DNA of 60,446 nt from JAVBLW01 sp031553215 (GTDB taxonomy: Bacteria; Bacillota_I; Bacilli_A; Acholeplasmatales; Anaeroplasmataceae): assembly GCA_031553215.1 (NCBI GenBank), contig JAVBLW010000014.1, positions 1 through 60,446 of the forward strand, written 5' to 3'. The notes beneath the pieces were generated by a model that was not told the DNA's origin, did no database searches, and saw only the letters and a list, made by a program, of their open reading frames with translations. Below, piece by piece: positions 1 to 8,680 of this stretch. Every line of letters starts with the position of its first letter. Position 1 is the first letter of the stretch. A program made the position numbers and the translations under genes.

Positions 1-244
1 TTTGGGTTTTGTTTTCATCACTTATTGGGATTTCATTGTTATCTTGTTTCTTAAATTCTAAAAATTTATCTTCTCTCCAATTTACTTTGTCTAATAGTTC
101 TTTGTTTAGTTTCGTTCCTTCTTCTTTTATATTGTTTTCTAGGTCTTCGATGTTTACTATTTCAGAACTTATGTAGTTGTATTGTTCGTCATATTTGTTT
201 AGTTTTTTGTAGGGTTTATATAGTTCTTTGTTTTTTATTTCCAT
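1..244 (-). CDS. partial hypothetical protein, C-terminus cut by window edge
   Basis: An open frame of 81 codons starts at ATG 244 and runs off the left end. A CAGGAG ribosome-binding site lies six bases before the ATG. The product is hydrophilic and rich in Lys, Glu and Asn, with no membrane segment and no motif I recognise. Asn is mostly written AAC and Tyr TAC, while genes to the right strongly prefer AAT and TAT, so this end may belong to a transferred segment such as a prophage or conjugative element. That origin is inference; the open frame and RBS are seen directly. Confidence 0.6.
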   Translation of the reverse strand, partial: MEIKNKELYKPYKKLNKYDEQYNYISSEIVNIEDLENNIKEEGTKLNKELLDKVNWREDKFLEFKKQDNNEIPISDENKTQ

Positions 245-318
245 GTTTTTCTCCTGTTTTTTTGTTTTTTGTATTCTAGCTAGTTAATACTTTTTTAGTT
301 TAGCATTCATTTTTTATG

Positions 319-346
319 TTGTCATTGTCACTTGTGACATTGACAA
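319..346. promoter_or_regulatory. 28-bp imperfect palindrome, possible operator of the left-edge gene
   Basis: Two 13-base arms, TTGTCATTGTCAC and GTGACATTGACAA, match as an inverted repeat at 12 of 13 positions around a 2-base centre. No T-run follows, so it is not a terminator. It sits about 75 bases upstream of the partial gene ending at 1. A loose minus-strand promoter (TGACAA, 16 bases, TAAACT) would overlap it. The repressor is not identified. Confidence 0.4.
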
Positions 347-382
347 GGTTCTTTTTTTATGGTATGTATGCCTTTAAATCAC

Positions 383-410
383 AAAAAAAAGGCCTTTTTC
401 TAGCCTTTTT
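383..410 (-). terminator. intrinsic terminator after the 439-756 gene
   Basis: On the minus strand an 8-bp stem AAAAAGGC / GCCTTTTT encloses a 9-base loop and is followed by a run of T. Confidence 0.75.
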
Positions 411-438
411 CTTTGAAAAATATTTTTTATTTTTTGTG

Positions 439-756
439 TTATGCATAATATTTTCTTAAATTTTTATATTTTTCTTCTTTTTTTATAATATTTTTTATGT
501 GTTCTTCCATTTTGTTTACTACTCTATTTATTTGTGATGAATCACTTCCAATGTTTAGTGCTATGGTTAGGTATGTTAATGGTGGTACCTTTATATATCT
601 TGAAATAAATATTTCTCTATATTTTGTCTTGGAAAACAAGTCGTAATAATAATAAAAATTATCTAGCTCTAATAGCAATAATGTTAATTCCTTTTCTTCT
701 TCAATATTTATTTTTTTCTTAATCTCTTCAATATTTATTTTCGTTACATTTCCCAT
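439..756 (-). CDS. hypothetical protein, 105 aa
   Basis: A small charged protein with no recognised domain. The longest frame would start at a TTG at 777, but ATG 756 is preferred because AAGGAA lies nine bases before it. The N-terminal half is Lys/Glu-rich and probably helical; a Tyr-rich stretch (DNFYYYYD) lies mid-protein. No signal peptide or membrane span is visible. It is a single gene with its own terminator, and a Spo0A-box-like sequence lies about 95 bases upstream. Its position next to the foreign-looking left edge leaves open that it is accessory. Confidence 0.5.
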   Translation of the reverse strand: MGNVTKINIEEIKKKINIEEEKELTLLLLELDNFYYYYDLFSKTKYREIFISRYIKVPPLTYLTIALNIGSDSSQINRVVNKMEEHIKNIIKKEEKYKNLRKYYA

Positions 757-851
757 TTTCACGATTTCCTTATACAATTAGAAAATGCCCTGTTTAATTC
801 TAATAAGCCTATTTACTATTTTAAATCATTCTTGACCTCTTTTCTACATCT

Positions 852-861
852 TTCGACAAAA
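852..861 (-). promoter_or_regulatory. Spo0A-box-like sequence
   Basis: The minus strand reads TTTTGTCGAA, matching the Bacillus Spo0A box. It lies in the 231-base gap 757-987, about 95 bases upstream of the 439-756 gene. Apart from this and A/T-rich sequence I see nothing else firm in the gap. A ten-base match in AT-rich DNA can arise by chance. Confidence 0.3.
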
Positions 862-987
862 TATGGAAAATTATGTAAAATAATTAGTAAGTTTAGAAAT
901 ATTAATCTATTGAAAACAACTATATTTACTTTAAAACATAATAAAAAAAGCCTTTTCCAAAGCCTTTAATATACTACTCTATTAAAT

Positions 988-2016
988 TTAAAATATATTT
1001 AATCCTCTACAAGCTAATATTATTATAAATAATGAAATAGCTGACATTAATGATGTCCATACCACTATTTGACCAGCAAGTTCATCATCTTGTCCCATCT
1101 CTGCTGCCATTGGTACACTACTAATTGCAATAGGAGTTGCAAATATACCAATGAAGGCTGGGAACTCTTTTGTTCTAAAGCCTAGTGCATATGCTATTCC
1201 TAATCCAAATAATGGAACGAATACACAGCGTACAACCGTAGAGAAAATAATTTGTTTCTTTAATTTTGCAATTGCATTAAATTCAAATTGTCCACCTAAT
1301 ACAATTAGTGCTAATGGAGAAGCTATTACAGAAACATTCTTTACTGCACCAAAGAAAAATTTCGCATCATTTGCTAAAGTGAAATCAATACTAAAATGTT
1401 CTAAAATCGCTCTAATTCCTAAGGCTACAAATCCAACTGCAACCCCTATAATCAAAGGATTTTTAGCTATATCTAATAATATTTTTTTAATAGATATTTT
1501 TTTCTTTAAAGCTAATTGCCCCTCAACTACTTCTTCACTTACAAATATACTAAGAGCAATAACTGCCAATATATTAAATAGAGGTATTCCGAATGCCGAT
1601 GCTAATGCTGCATTAGCCTTTACTGCATTAGCTGCACTATCACTTAAGTTAGCTGCTAAAGAGGCTGCTAAAGGTATGCCTATAAATGCATAATTTGATC
1701 TGAAAAATGCTTGTAATACTACACCTTTTTGCTTTGGATTTTGAATAAATATCTTTACTAAAATTAATCCAATAAAGAAAAGAGCTAATACACCAATCAT
1801 AATATAGCCAACAAATTTCCAACTTATATCTTTAAAACTCTGTATTTCGTAAACATTATAAAATAGTAATGTTGGTAAACAAACCCTAAAAACTAATTTG
1901 TTTGCTTGCTTCAAAAAATCTTTATTAAAAAATTTGATTCTTTTCAAAATATATCCCAATGCAATTGTAAAAATAATCGGCATTATTGCATTAAGTGTAA
2001 ATAATAAGTCTTTCAT
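988..2016 (-). CDS. AEC (auxin efflux carrier) family transporter
   Basis: A 342-residue, very hydrophobic protein with about ten membrane spans. The N-terminus (about residues 1-35) shows the AEC-type pattern of a hydrophobic helix ending in GYILKRIKFFN. The central AFFRSNYAFIGIPLA segment and the C-terminal PIAISSVPMAAEMGQD segment are typical of the family's two inverted halves. Bacterial members move malate, malonate or other anions, or are uncharacterised. The substrate cannot be read from the sequence. The start is supported by AGGGATG upstream. The gene is divergent from the M48 peptidase gene and shares a 121-base promoter region with it. Confidence 0.85.
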   Translation of the reverse strand: MKDLLFTLNAIMPIIFTIALGYILKRIKFFNKDFLKQANKLVFRVCLPTLLFYNVYEIQSFKDISWKFVGYIMIGVLALFFIGLILVKIFIQNPKQKGVVLQAFFRSNYAFIGIPLAASLAANLSDSAANAVKANAALASAFGIPLFNILAVIALSIFVSEEVVEGQLALKKKISIKKILLDIAKNPLIIGVAVGFVALGIRAILEHFSIDFTLANDAKFFFGAVKNVSVIASPLALIVLGGQFEFNAIAKLKKQIIFSTVVRCVFVPLFGLGIAYALGFRTKEFPAFIGIFATPIAISSVPMAAEMGQDDELAGQIVVWTSLMSAISLFIIILACRGLNIF

Positions 2017-2137
2017 AAAAACACATCCCTATTTTTAATTATATCTTTATATTATCATCTCACAAGGAAATATTGACACAAAGAAGTTATTTTTTGTAAA
2101 TTTTAATGTATAATAAAATTATCTTTGAGGTGATATC

Positions 2138-3601
2138 ATGCTAAATAAAAAAAATTTATTATCACTTTTAATATGTATTTGTTATGATTCTTTACTTTTT
2201 TTATTAGGAAATAAACTTTTAGGATCTAATAATATATTAAAAATTATATCGATTTCTTCAATATTTATCCTTTTATTATTTTTATTGCTTAATCATATAT
2301 TATGTATCAATTTAAAAAATAAGAATGCATTAAAGATTTGTACCCTAAAAAATATAGGTTCTCTATATATAATATCGATATTCATTATTTTATCTATAAA
2401 TGTTCTTTTCATTGGTTCTATTCAAAAAAATATAATTGAAATAATTATAATAAAATTATCCATGATTCTAATTATATTGTTATTTCAACTAACTATATTA
2501 ATTTCATTATTTCAACAACCAAAAATAGAAATTCACAATTCTAGTTCTAAAACTCTAAATTCAATAATCGCTGAAGCTATAAAAATTTCAGACCTAATTA
2601 TTGATAAACCAATTAAAATTAATATATTTCTTTCTGATAATATCGGAATTGAATATAACAAAAATTTCTATATTCTTCACCTAGGACTATACGCTATTAG
2701 ATTACTAAACCACGAAGAACTATTATCCATGATTCTTCATGAAATGGGACATATAAAAAATAATGATCCAGTACTAAAATATAAAATGAATTCTATTATT
2801 TCCAAATTGCAAGCATTAAAGACTTTATGGCCAACTAAATACTTTTTTAAGTATATTTCAAATGCTATTATTATAAATACAAAAATCTACTTTGATGAAT
2901 CATCCCTTGAAAAAGAAAAAAAAGCAGACAATTTTGTATATCAATCTGGATTTTCAAAAGACTTTATTAATGCTATAGCTAAAATAAATATCTTTAGAAT
3001 ATACAAATCAAAATTACCTAGAAATTATTCATATGATATCTATAAAAGTACCCCAACTAATATCCAAGAACTTTACTATAATATATTTATAAATGAATAT
3101 TCAATAAATAAGGATTCATGGCTAGAACTATTAGAAAAAGAAATATCATCTAACAATGATACTCATCCAACTTTCAAGGAAAGATTAATTAATTTTAATG
3201 AAAATTTTGATATTAATTATCAAAATATTGATAAAGAACTTCTAAATGAATATATAACCATATCTTATAATTTTGATACAATATCTGTTCATGAATGGGA
3301 GAAAGATAGGGATGAATATTATAGTATTTTAAATAATTTAACTAGTGATCCTAAAGAATTAGCAGAAAAGCATTTTCTCTTACAGGAATATGAAATATCA
3401 TTAAAATTATATAATGATCTATTAAAAAAAGAGCCAAAGAATACTTTAGCTCTCTATAGAATAGGGATTCTATTATTAAATAATAATGATAATCTTGGAT
3501 TACAATACTTAAGAACTGCTATTGATTATAATCGTGAACTCTCTCAAATAATAAATCATATAATTATTGATTACTGCAAACAAAATGGATTAGAATATTA
3601 G
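2138..3601 (+). CDS. membrane M48-family zinc metallopeptidase with C-terminal TPR
   Basis: A 487-residue protein with three to four membrane spans in residues 1-125, then a soluble M48 domain. The zinc motif HEMGH is at 201-205, and the third ligand is probably E260 in EKKAD, as in HtpX and Ste24 relatives. After about residue 400 a TPR-like pair of helices (YEISLKLYNDLL..., ALYRIGILLL) follows. M48 enzymes cleave membrane or surface proteins, so a role in membrane protein quality control is likely. The start follows GAGGTGATATC. The 3' end overlaps the convergent repeat membrane gene by 12 bases. Confidence 0.8.
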   Translation: MLNKKNLLSLLICICYDSLLFLLGNKLLGSNNILKIISISSIFILLLFLLLNHILCINLKNKNALKICTLKNIGSLYIISIFIILSINVLFIGSIQKNIIEIIIIKLSMILIILLFQLTILISLFQQPKIEIHNSSSKTLNSIIAEAIKISDLIIDKPIKINIFLSDNIGIEYNKNFYILHLGLYAIRLLNHEELLSMILHEMGHIKNNDPVLKYKMNSIISKLQALKTLWPTKYFFKYISNAIIINTKIYFDESSLEKEKKADNFVYQSGFSKDFINAIAKINIFRIYKSKLPRNYSYDIYKSTPTNIQELYYNIFINEYSINKDSWLELLEKEISSNNDTHPTFKERLINFNENFDINYQNIDKELLNEYITISYNFDTISVHEWEKDRDEYYSILNNLTSDPKELAEKHFLLQEYEISLKLYNDLLKKEPKNTLALYRIGILLLNNNDNLGLQYLRTAIDYNRELSQIINHIIIDYCKQNGLEY

Positions 3602-5122
3602 TATTATAAGATTAAAAACATATAAAACAATTACCCAAAATATAGTTGGTATTATACAAACTATATTTTTTATTTTTATAAAGGCATATAGATCTGGCTT
3701 TTTTTCTTTAATAATCTCCGCATGGATCTTATTATTTTTCATTATCTGTTTAAATATATAATACGGACTAAAATATACCAATTTTGCTTTATTTATTTCT
3801 CTACTATTTCTAATTTCTATATTATCTTTAAATAAAACTCTAAATGGATATTTTACAAAAGTAAATATAAATAATATTATACTACTGCAAACTAAAGTAA
3901 TTACTACTGTAATAAATTCAAAGACAAATTTACTACCTCTTTTTAAAACCTTCCATAACCATATTGAAACTATTTTAATATATTTCCATAGGCTAATTAC
4001 AAATGGATAAATTATATGATTATAAATATATACCAATGCCCTACCAATTTTTATTAGCACTTTCTTAAAAAGCAAATAAATAGGTTTTAATATATACTTA
4101 TAAATATTTATTACTATCCATCTCAATACTCTATACAAATTATGAAGAATGTATTCTATAAAATAAAAGAATAGATAGTAAATAAAATTACAAAGATATC
4201 TTAAGATTATTTCGATAACTATGTAAATAGGTTTCAATATATATCTATATATATTTATCACTATCCATCTCAATAACTTATATAGATTATGAAGAATATA
4301 TTCTATAAAATAAAAGAATAGATAGTATATAAAATTACAAAGATATCTTAAGCCTATTTCAATAACTCTATAAATTGGTTTTAATACATACTTATAGAAG
4401 TTATAAAAAATATGTTTTAAACACTTATAGATATTAAGAATTATATATTCATAAAACTTGATACATATATATTTTATTCCCTTATATATGTTAGTAAAAA
4501 TGAATGAAAAGAATTTATATAGATTAAGAATTATGTACTCATAAAATTTGATACATATGTATTTTATTCCTTTATAGATGTTTAATATAATATATTTGTA
4601 AAATCTTAATGAAATATACTTTATTCCCTTATATAGATTTATAAAGATGATTTTAAAGAAAGAATAAATATTAAATAAAATATATTTATAAAAAGCTATA
4701 CTTATATACTTAGTACCCATATATAGATTAACAAATATAAAACTAATTCCTATACCTATACTAACAATAATATATTTGTAAAAAAACTTTCCTATAGCAC
4801 AAAGAACTTTCCAAATGAAGATAGCAGCTGGTTTTACAATTTTTCTATATAACCATATTATTGGGATATATACCACATAGTAAAATAATTTATAGATTGC
4901 TTTAATTAGATATTTAATGGGGGTAAAAATAACATATTTACCAATACAGTAAAAGAATACTGCAAGAGGATGAAAAACATATACTTTTACAAATTTAATA
5001 CATGGCTGTATTACAGCATGAAAAAAAGAAATCATAATTGATTTAATCTTTCTAAAAAATGCTTTTATTCCATTACTAATTGATTTAAATACTTCTTTAG
5101 TAGCTAACCACAACTTTTTCAT
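3590..5122 (-). CDS. aromatic-rich repeat membrane protein of unknown function
   Basis: 510 residues dominated by Ile, Tyr, Phe, Leu and Lys. Residues about 20-380 are repeats of an amphipathic, aromatic pattern such as NIYKGIKYICIKFYEYI, with 11- and 19-residue spacing. Two adjacent 49-residue copies at 248-296 and 297-345 are almost identical (KPIYRVIEIGLRYL / KPIYIVIEIILRYL). Positively charged residues recur every few positions, so segments may lie flat on the membrane rather than cross it. Ordinary membrane spans follow at about 395-425 and at the C-terminal end. GGTGATTTC before the ATG is a good RBS. I recognise no family; it could be mistaken for low-complexity noise, but the frame is intact for 510 codons. 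Confidence 0.65.
   Translation of the reverse strand: MKKLWLATKEVFKSISNGIKAFFRKIKSIMISFFHAVIQPCIKFVKVYVFHPLAVFFYCIGKYVIFTPIKYLIKAIYKLFYYVVYIPIIWLYRKIVKPAAIFIWKVLCAIGKFFYKYIIVSIGIGISFIFVNLYMGTKYISIAFYKYILFNIYSFFKIIFINLYKGIKYISLRFYKYIILNIYKGIKYICIKFYEYIILNLYKFFSFIFTNIYKGIKYICIKFYEYIILNIYKCLKHIFYNFYKYVLKPIYRVIEIGLRYLCNFIYYLFFYFIEYILHNLYKLLRWIVINIYRYILKPIYIVIEIILRYLCNFIYYLFFYFIEYILHNLYRVLRWIVINIYKYILKPIYLLFKKVLIKIGRALVYIYNHIIYPFVISLWKYIKIVSIWLWKVLKRGSKFVFEFITVVITLVCSSIILFIFTFVKYPFRVLFKDNIEIRNSREINKAKLVYFSPYYIFKQIMKNNKIHAEIIKEKKPDLYAFIKIKNIVCIIPTIFWVIVLYVFNLIILIF
4088..4381 (-). repeat. two tandem 147-bp coding repeats
   Basis: Units 4381-4235 and 4234-4088 are nearly identical in DNA as well as protein, and a third partial unit begins at 4087. 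The exact multiple of three (49 codons) keeps the frame. Divergence is mostly single substitutions, which points to a fairly recent internal duplication. Confidence 0.8.
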
Positions 5123-5167
5123 GAAATCACCAAAATAAGTATATCATTAAATAGCTACTTTTTAAAT

Positions 5168-5191
5168 AAAAAAAGAACTTTAAAGTTCTTT
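5168..5191 (-). terminator. intrinsic terminator overlapping the mnmE stop
   Basis: The 20-base perfect palindrome AAAGAACTTTAAAGTTCTTT is followed on the minus strand by more T residues. It includes the end of the mnmE stop codon. Confidence 0.75.
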
Positions 5192-6533
5192 ATTTACCTA
5201 AACAAAACTTACTAAATAATTCATCAAGTAATTTATCAGAAGAAGTTTCACCAATTATTTTTCCTAGAGTCATCCAAGCTTCCTTGATATCAATTTCAAT
5301 CATATCTACTTCTATATTTAATAAACATGCTTTTTTTGCTTCAATTAATGAATTTAGAGCATTTTGCATTTCGGCAATATGCCTAGCATTACTTAAATAA
5401 TTTTGATCATTAACATTGAATTCATTAATCTTAGTAATCTCGATCAATCTTTCTTCTAATGTTTCTAGTCCAATATTCTTTTTTGCAGATAAATTAATCA
5501 TTTCAGGAATTTCAAATTTTGAATCAATATCTATTTTATTCCCAACAATAATTCTCTTTTTATCTTTAGTTAAATTTAATAATTCATTATCGATAGCTGT
5601 TAATTCTTCACTATTATCCAAAACTAGTATTATTAATTCGGCTTTATTAATTAGATCTTTTGATTTTTCGATTCCAATTTTTTCAACCTCATCAGTTGAT
5701 TCCCTAATACCAGCTGTATCGATTAGTTTTAACGTAATATTGCCTATTTGTAGTTGTCCTTCAATTGTATCTCTAGTTGTTCCAGCAATGTTTGTTACAA
5801 TGGCTTTTTCTTCCTCTAATAACATATTTAGTATGCTACTTTTACCAACGTTAGGTCTTCCGATTATAGCAGTAGAAATTCCATTTATCGCAATTTTTGA
5901 GATATTAGATTTCTTAATAACTACTTCAATTTTCTTTATTACTTCCTCTAACTTAGGCAATATCACTTCATTAGTCATAACTATTGCATCATCATATTCT
6001 GGATAATCAATATTAACTTCTATCGCCGCTATTATATTTAAAATATCTTGTCTAAGATCTAATATTAATCTCTTTGTACTACTACGTAGGCTATTTAGAG
6101 CAGATTTTAATGCAATATTATTATTAGATGCAATTATATCCATAATAGCCTCGGATTGAGATAAATCAATTCTTCCATTAACAAAAGCACGTTTACTGAA
6201 TTCACCTGGTTCAGCTAATCTAAATCCGTTTTTTAATAATGTTTCTAATACTTTATTGGTATTAAATATACCACCATGACATGATATTTCACAACTATTT
6301 TCTGCCGTAAATGATTTAGGTGCTCTAAATACTCCGACCATTACTTCATCTACTATATCATCATTATCCATAATGTATCCATAATTAATAGTATTCGCAG
6401 AGGCTTTAGTTAAATCTTTACCTTTAAATATTTTATTTACTAGCTCTATTGAATTTATACCACTAGTTCTAATAACACTTATTGCCCCGACACCATATGG
6501 CGTTGCAATAGCGCAAATTGAATCATCATACAT
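5190..6533 (-). CDS. mnmE: tRNA modification GTPase MnmE
   Basis: 447 residues, the normal length. The N-terminal domain, which binds a one-carbon folate, begins DSICAIATPYGVGAISVIR. The G domain carries the P-loop GRPNVGKSS at 225-233, AGTTRD and DTAGIR, and the guanine-specificity motif GNKID. The protein ends in CLGK, the C-terminal signature whose Cys is needed for activity. With MnmG it modifies U34 in tRNAs reading NNA/NNG codons. ATG 6533 is chosen over an upstream GTG because AGGTGATAGTT is its RBS and contains that GTG. No mnmG is in the window. The gene follows MgtC-like and TtcA-like genes on the same strand. Confidence 0.97.
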   Translation of the reverse strand: MYDDSICAIATPYGVGAISVIRTSGINSIELVNKIFKGKDLTKASANTINYGYIMDNDDIVDEVMVGVFRAPKSFTAENSCEISCHGGIFNTNKVLETLLKNGFRLAEPGEFSKRAFVNGRIDLSQSEAIMDIIASNNNIALKSALNSLRSSTKRLILDLRQDILNIIAAIEVNIDYPEYDDAIVMTNEVILPKLEEVIKKIEVVIKKSNISKIAINGISTAIIGRPNVGKSSILNMLLEEEKAIVTNIAGTTRDTIEGQLQIGNITLKLIDTAGIRESTDEVEKIGIEKSKDLINKAELIILVLDNSEELTAIDNELLNLTKDKKRIIVGNKIDIDSKFEIPEMINLSAKKNIGLETLEERLIEITKINEFNVNDQNYLSNARHIAEMQNALNSLIEAKKACLLNIEVDMIEIDIKEAWMTLGKIIGETSSDKLLDELFSKFCLGK

Positions 6534-6538
6534 AACTA

Positions 6539-7015
6539 TCACCTATCATTATCATCTACACGTTTTACATGATTATTTTTGAATGGATTAACACCCCTAA
6601 ATATATCCCTAAAATATAAGAATATAACAATAAATACTCCCATTGTTATTCCAATATCATATTTTTTCATTCCTAAAATTAAACCTAACATTGCACAAAA
6701 CCAAATAGTAGATGCCGTTGTTAAACCTTTGACCTCTTTACCTGTTTTAAGGATAATACCAGCACCTAAGAATCCTATTCCAGCTATTACTTGCGCAATA
6801 ACTCTTTGTCCATCAGCATTTAATTTACCTGCCGCTATTTCTGAAGCAAATAATTCTCTTTGTAATATCGCAATACCACAAGCCGCAACTGATACAATAA
6901 CATGCGCGCTAATACCAGCTGCCTTACCAATATTTTGTCTTTCAAAACCTACTATAAATGTAAAGAGAAAAGTAAGTATTATTGGTATAAAAATATTAAT
7001 TAAATAATCACTCAT
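6539..7015 (-). CDS. MgtC/SapB family membrane protein
   Basis: 158 residues with four to five membrane spans. The family hallmarks are present: GFERQ near residue 17-22, the AGIGFLGAGIILK segment, and VKGLTTAST followed by WF. MgtC of Salmonella regulates the F1F0 ATP synthase and helps growth at low magnesium; most Firmicute members are uncharacterised. The ATG at 7015 overlaps the stop of the upstream TtcA-like gene (ATGAGTGA), and AAAGGG precedes it, which suggests translational coupling. The longer frame starting at 7039 is less likely because it would run inside that gene. Confidence 0.88.
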   Translation of the reverse strand: MSDYLINIFIPIILTFLFTFIVGFERQNIGKAAGISAHVIVSVAACGIAILQRELFASEIAAGKLNADGQRVIAQVIAGIGFLGAGIILKTGKEVKGLTTASTIWFCAMLGLILGMKKYDIGITMGVFIVIFLYFRDIFRGVNPFKNNHVKRVDDNDR

Positions 7016-7844
7016 CAATTTCGCCCTTTCTACTTTCATAAATAGTATTAAAATCTACCATTTTATCTTCGTCCTTGTATCCTAAAATTCCACTTATATT
7101 AACATTCTCAACTGATTTAAAAATGTTTTGATCTATTACATCACTTGTTTCTAGTAATTTTTCAATTAATTCTTTGACTTCTCTACGTTTAGAAGGTAAA
7201 TTACCACTTGCCACACTACATCCGCAATTCATAGTATGAATATCATGAGCTTTCATAATTCTCTTTATATCTTTTTCTTTTATAAAATACATAGGTCTAA
7301 TTAATTCAATATTCTCGAAATTCTCAGCTTTTAATTTAGGAACCATTGTTTTAAAAGAACCAGCATATAAGATGTTCATCATAGTTGTTTCTATAACATC
7401 ATTGAAGTGGTGACCTAATGCTAATTTATTACATCCCAATTCTTTAGCTTTAGTATATAAAAATCCTCTTCTCATTCTAGCACACATATAACATGGTTGT
7501 TTTGGAGATAATTTATTAGCAACTTCAAAAACATTTGAATCATATAACTTAACATCAATACCTAAAATCTGGCAATTACGAAGTAATAATTCTTTATTCT
7601 CATCACTAAAACCTGGATTCATAGCTATATATTCAATATCAAAATCAAAGTCACCATGTTTTTTTACTTCTTGCATTAGTTTAGCTAATAATAAACTATC
7701 CTTGCCTCCACTAACCGCGACCGCAACCTTATCACCAGGTTCTATTAATTTATATTCTTGTAGAGCCTTTATGAACTTTGCCCATAGAAACCTACGATAT
7801 TTTTTTATTATATCTCTTTCAAAAGATTCTTTTAATTCCATCAT
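7008..7844 (-). CDS. TtcA-like PP-loop tRNA thiolation enzyme
   Basis: 278 residues. The PP-loop ATP motif SGGKDS is at 45-50, and the Cys pair CYMC is at 118-121, followed by ARMRRG, as in TtcA where it helps bind an Fe-S cluster. A second Cys pair, CGCS, is at 207-210. LGHHFND at about 143-149 is also typical. TtcA makes 2-thiocytidine at tRNA position 32. Related PP-loop proteins with other substrates exist in Firmicutes, so the exact nucleoside is not assigned. It lies directly upstream of the MgtC-like gene, overlapping it by 8 bases. Confidence 0.8.
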   Translation of the reverse strand: MMELKESFERDIIKKYRRFLWAKFIKALQEYKLIEPGDKVAVAVSGGKDSLLLAKLMQEVKKHGDFDFDIEYIAMNPGFSDENKELLLRNCQILGIDVKLYDSNVFEVANKLSPKQPCYMCARMRRGFLYTKAKELGCNKLALGHHFNDVIETTMMNILYAGSFKTMVPKLKAENFENIELIRPMYFIKEKDIKRIMKAHDIHTMNCGCSVASGNLPSKRREVKELIEKLLETSDVIDQNIFKSVENVNISGILGYKDEDKMVDFNTIYESRKGEIDE

Positions 7845-7888
7845 TTCACCAACTTAATAAAAATATTATATCATATCTGGTTTTTTTA

Positions 7889-8353
7889 TTAAATACTTGT
7901 CTTACTATTCATTTCTATTAAACCACATGCAATCATTTTCCCTGCATTACCCGATGGTTGAGTAGTAAAATCATCATATGATTCATGAATAATTACTACT
8001 TTACCTATTATTTCTTCAATAGTAAATTTATTATATAACACCGCACTAAAAGCATATGAATCGTTGTTTTCAAGTGGTAATAAATCACCTAAATGCATCG
8101 GATGTGCACAATTATTAGGATTATAATGACTTCCTACATCTACATATTTATCATCCTTCTCATCACAACTAACTCCATTATGAATATGCATGGCATTTAA
8201 TCGATTTATACAATTATCTCTTTTAACTGGTAAATTACTAACCTCACTTACCACTAATACTCCCATAGGAAACTCATAAAATCTAATTATACCCGATATA
8301 TTAGGATATTTGTTTGATCCTTTTATATTTGCTATCACATTACTTCTATACAT
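7889..8353 (-). CDS. Cu/Zn superoxide dismutase-family protein, no signal peptide
   Basis: 154 residues. The Cu and Zn ligands can be placed: H56 and H58 in MHIHNG, H76 in GSHYNP, H84, H87 and D90 in AHPMHLGD, and H123 in IIHES. Cys63 and Cys143 match the structural disulfide. In the SGNAG...ACG segment the usual catalytic Arg appears to be replaced by Met140, and the zinc loop is short. There is no signal peptide or lipobox, unlike the secreted SodC/YojM proteins. It may act inside the cell or in a spore layer, or may bind metal without dismutase activity. The RBS is TTGGTGATAGA. Confidence 0.8.
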   Translation of the reverse strand: MYRSNVIANIKGSNKYPNISGIIRFYEFPMGVLVVSEVSNLPVKRDNCINRLNAMHIHNGVSCDEKDDKYVDVGSHYNPNNCAHPMHLGDLLPLENNDSYAFSAVLYNKFTIEEIIGKVVIIHESYDDFTTQPSGNAGKMIACGLIEMNSKTSI

Positions 8354-8594
8354 TCTATCACCAATTATAGTTTATGAGTATATATCAAAATTGCCTTAAT
8401 AAAAACTCTTTTTATAGTGCATATATAACCAAAATAGATATATTTCTAAAAAAGATTGAATATATATTTTTGCCATGTTTTTATTGCTGTTTTTTAATAA
8501 AGGAAAATTTGAGATAATACAACGCTTAGATAGCTAACATTATCGTTATTAATGAAGAATTTCTAAAAAAGTGCGTTATTACCAATTTAAATTA

Positions 8595-8623
8595 TTGACA
8601 AATTATGACAAAAATTATACGAT
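8595..8623 (+). promoter_or_regulatory. sigma-A promoter of the first lipoprotein gene
   Basis: TTGACA, 17 bases, TACGAT. The rest of the 327-base gap 8354-8680 is AT-rich and shows no ORF or hairpin I can support, apart from the direct repeat ATTTCTAAAAAAG near 8441 and 8559. Confidence 0.6.
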
Positions 8624-8680
8624 ATATGTATTAAGAAAGTTATACTCATATAACTTGTTAATGTGGAGAGGAAGAGGAAA

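Noticed and set aside
943..968. Terminator after the AEC gene
   Set aside because: The AAGCC/GCCTTT sequences are direct, not inverted, repeats; only a 4- to 5-bp stem is possible.
1151..1693. 180-codon plus-strand ORF
   Set aside because: It lies wholly inside the AEC transporter gene on the other strand and has no RBS or sensible composition.
4088..4381. CRISPR-like repeat array
   Set aside because: The repeats are adjacent with no spacers and keep an open reading frame of 49 codons per unit.
5416..6006. 196-codon plus-strand ORF
   Set aside because: Antisense shadow of mnmE, whose motifs are unmistakable.
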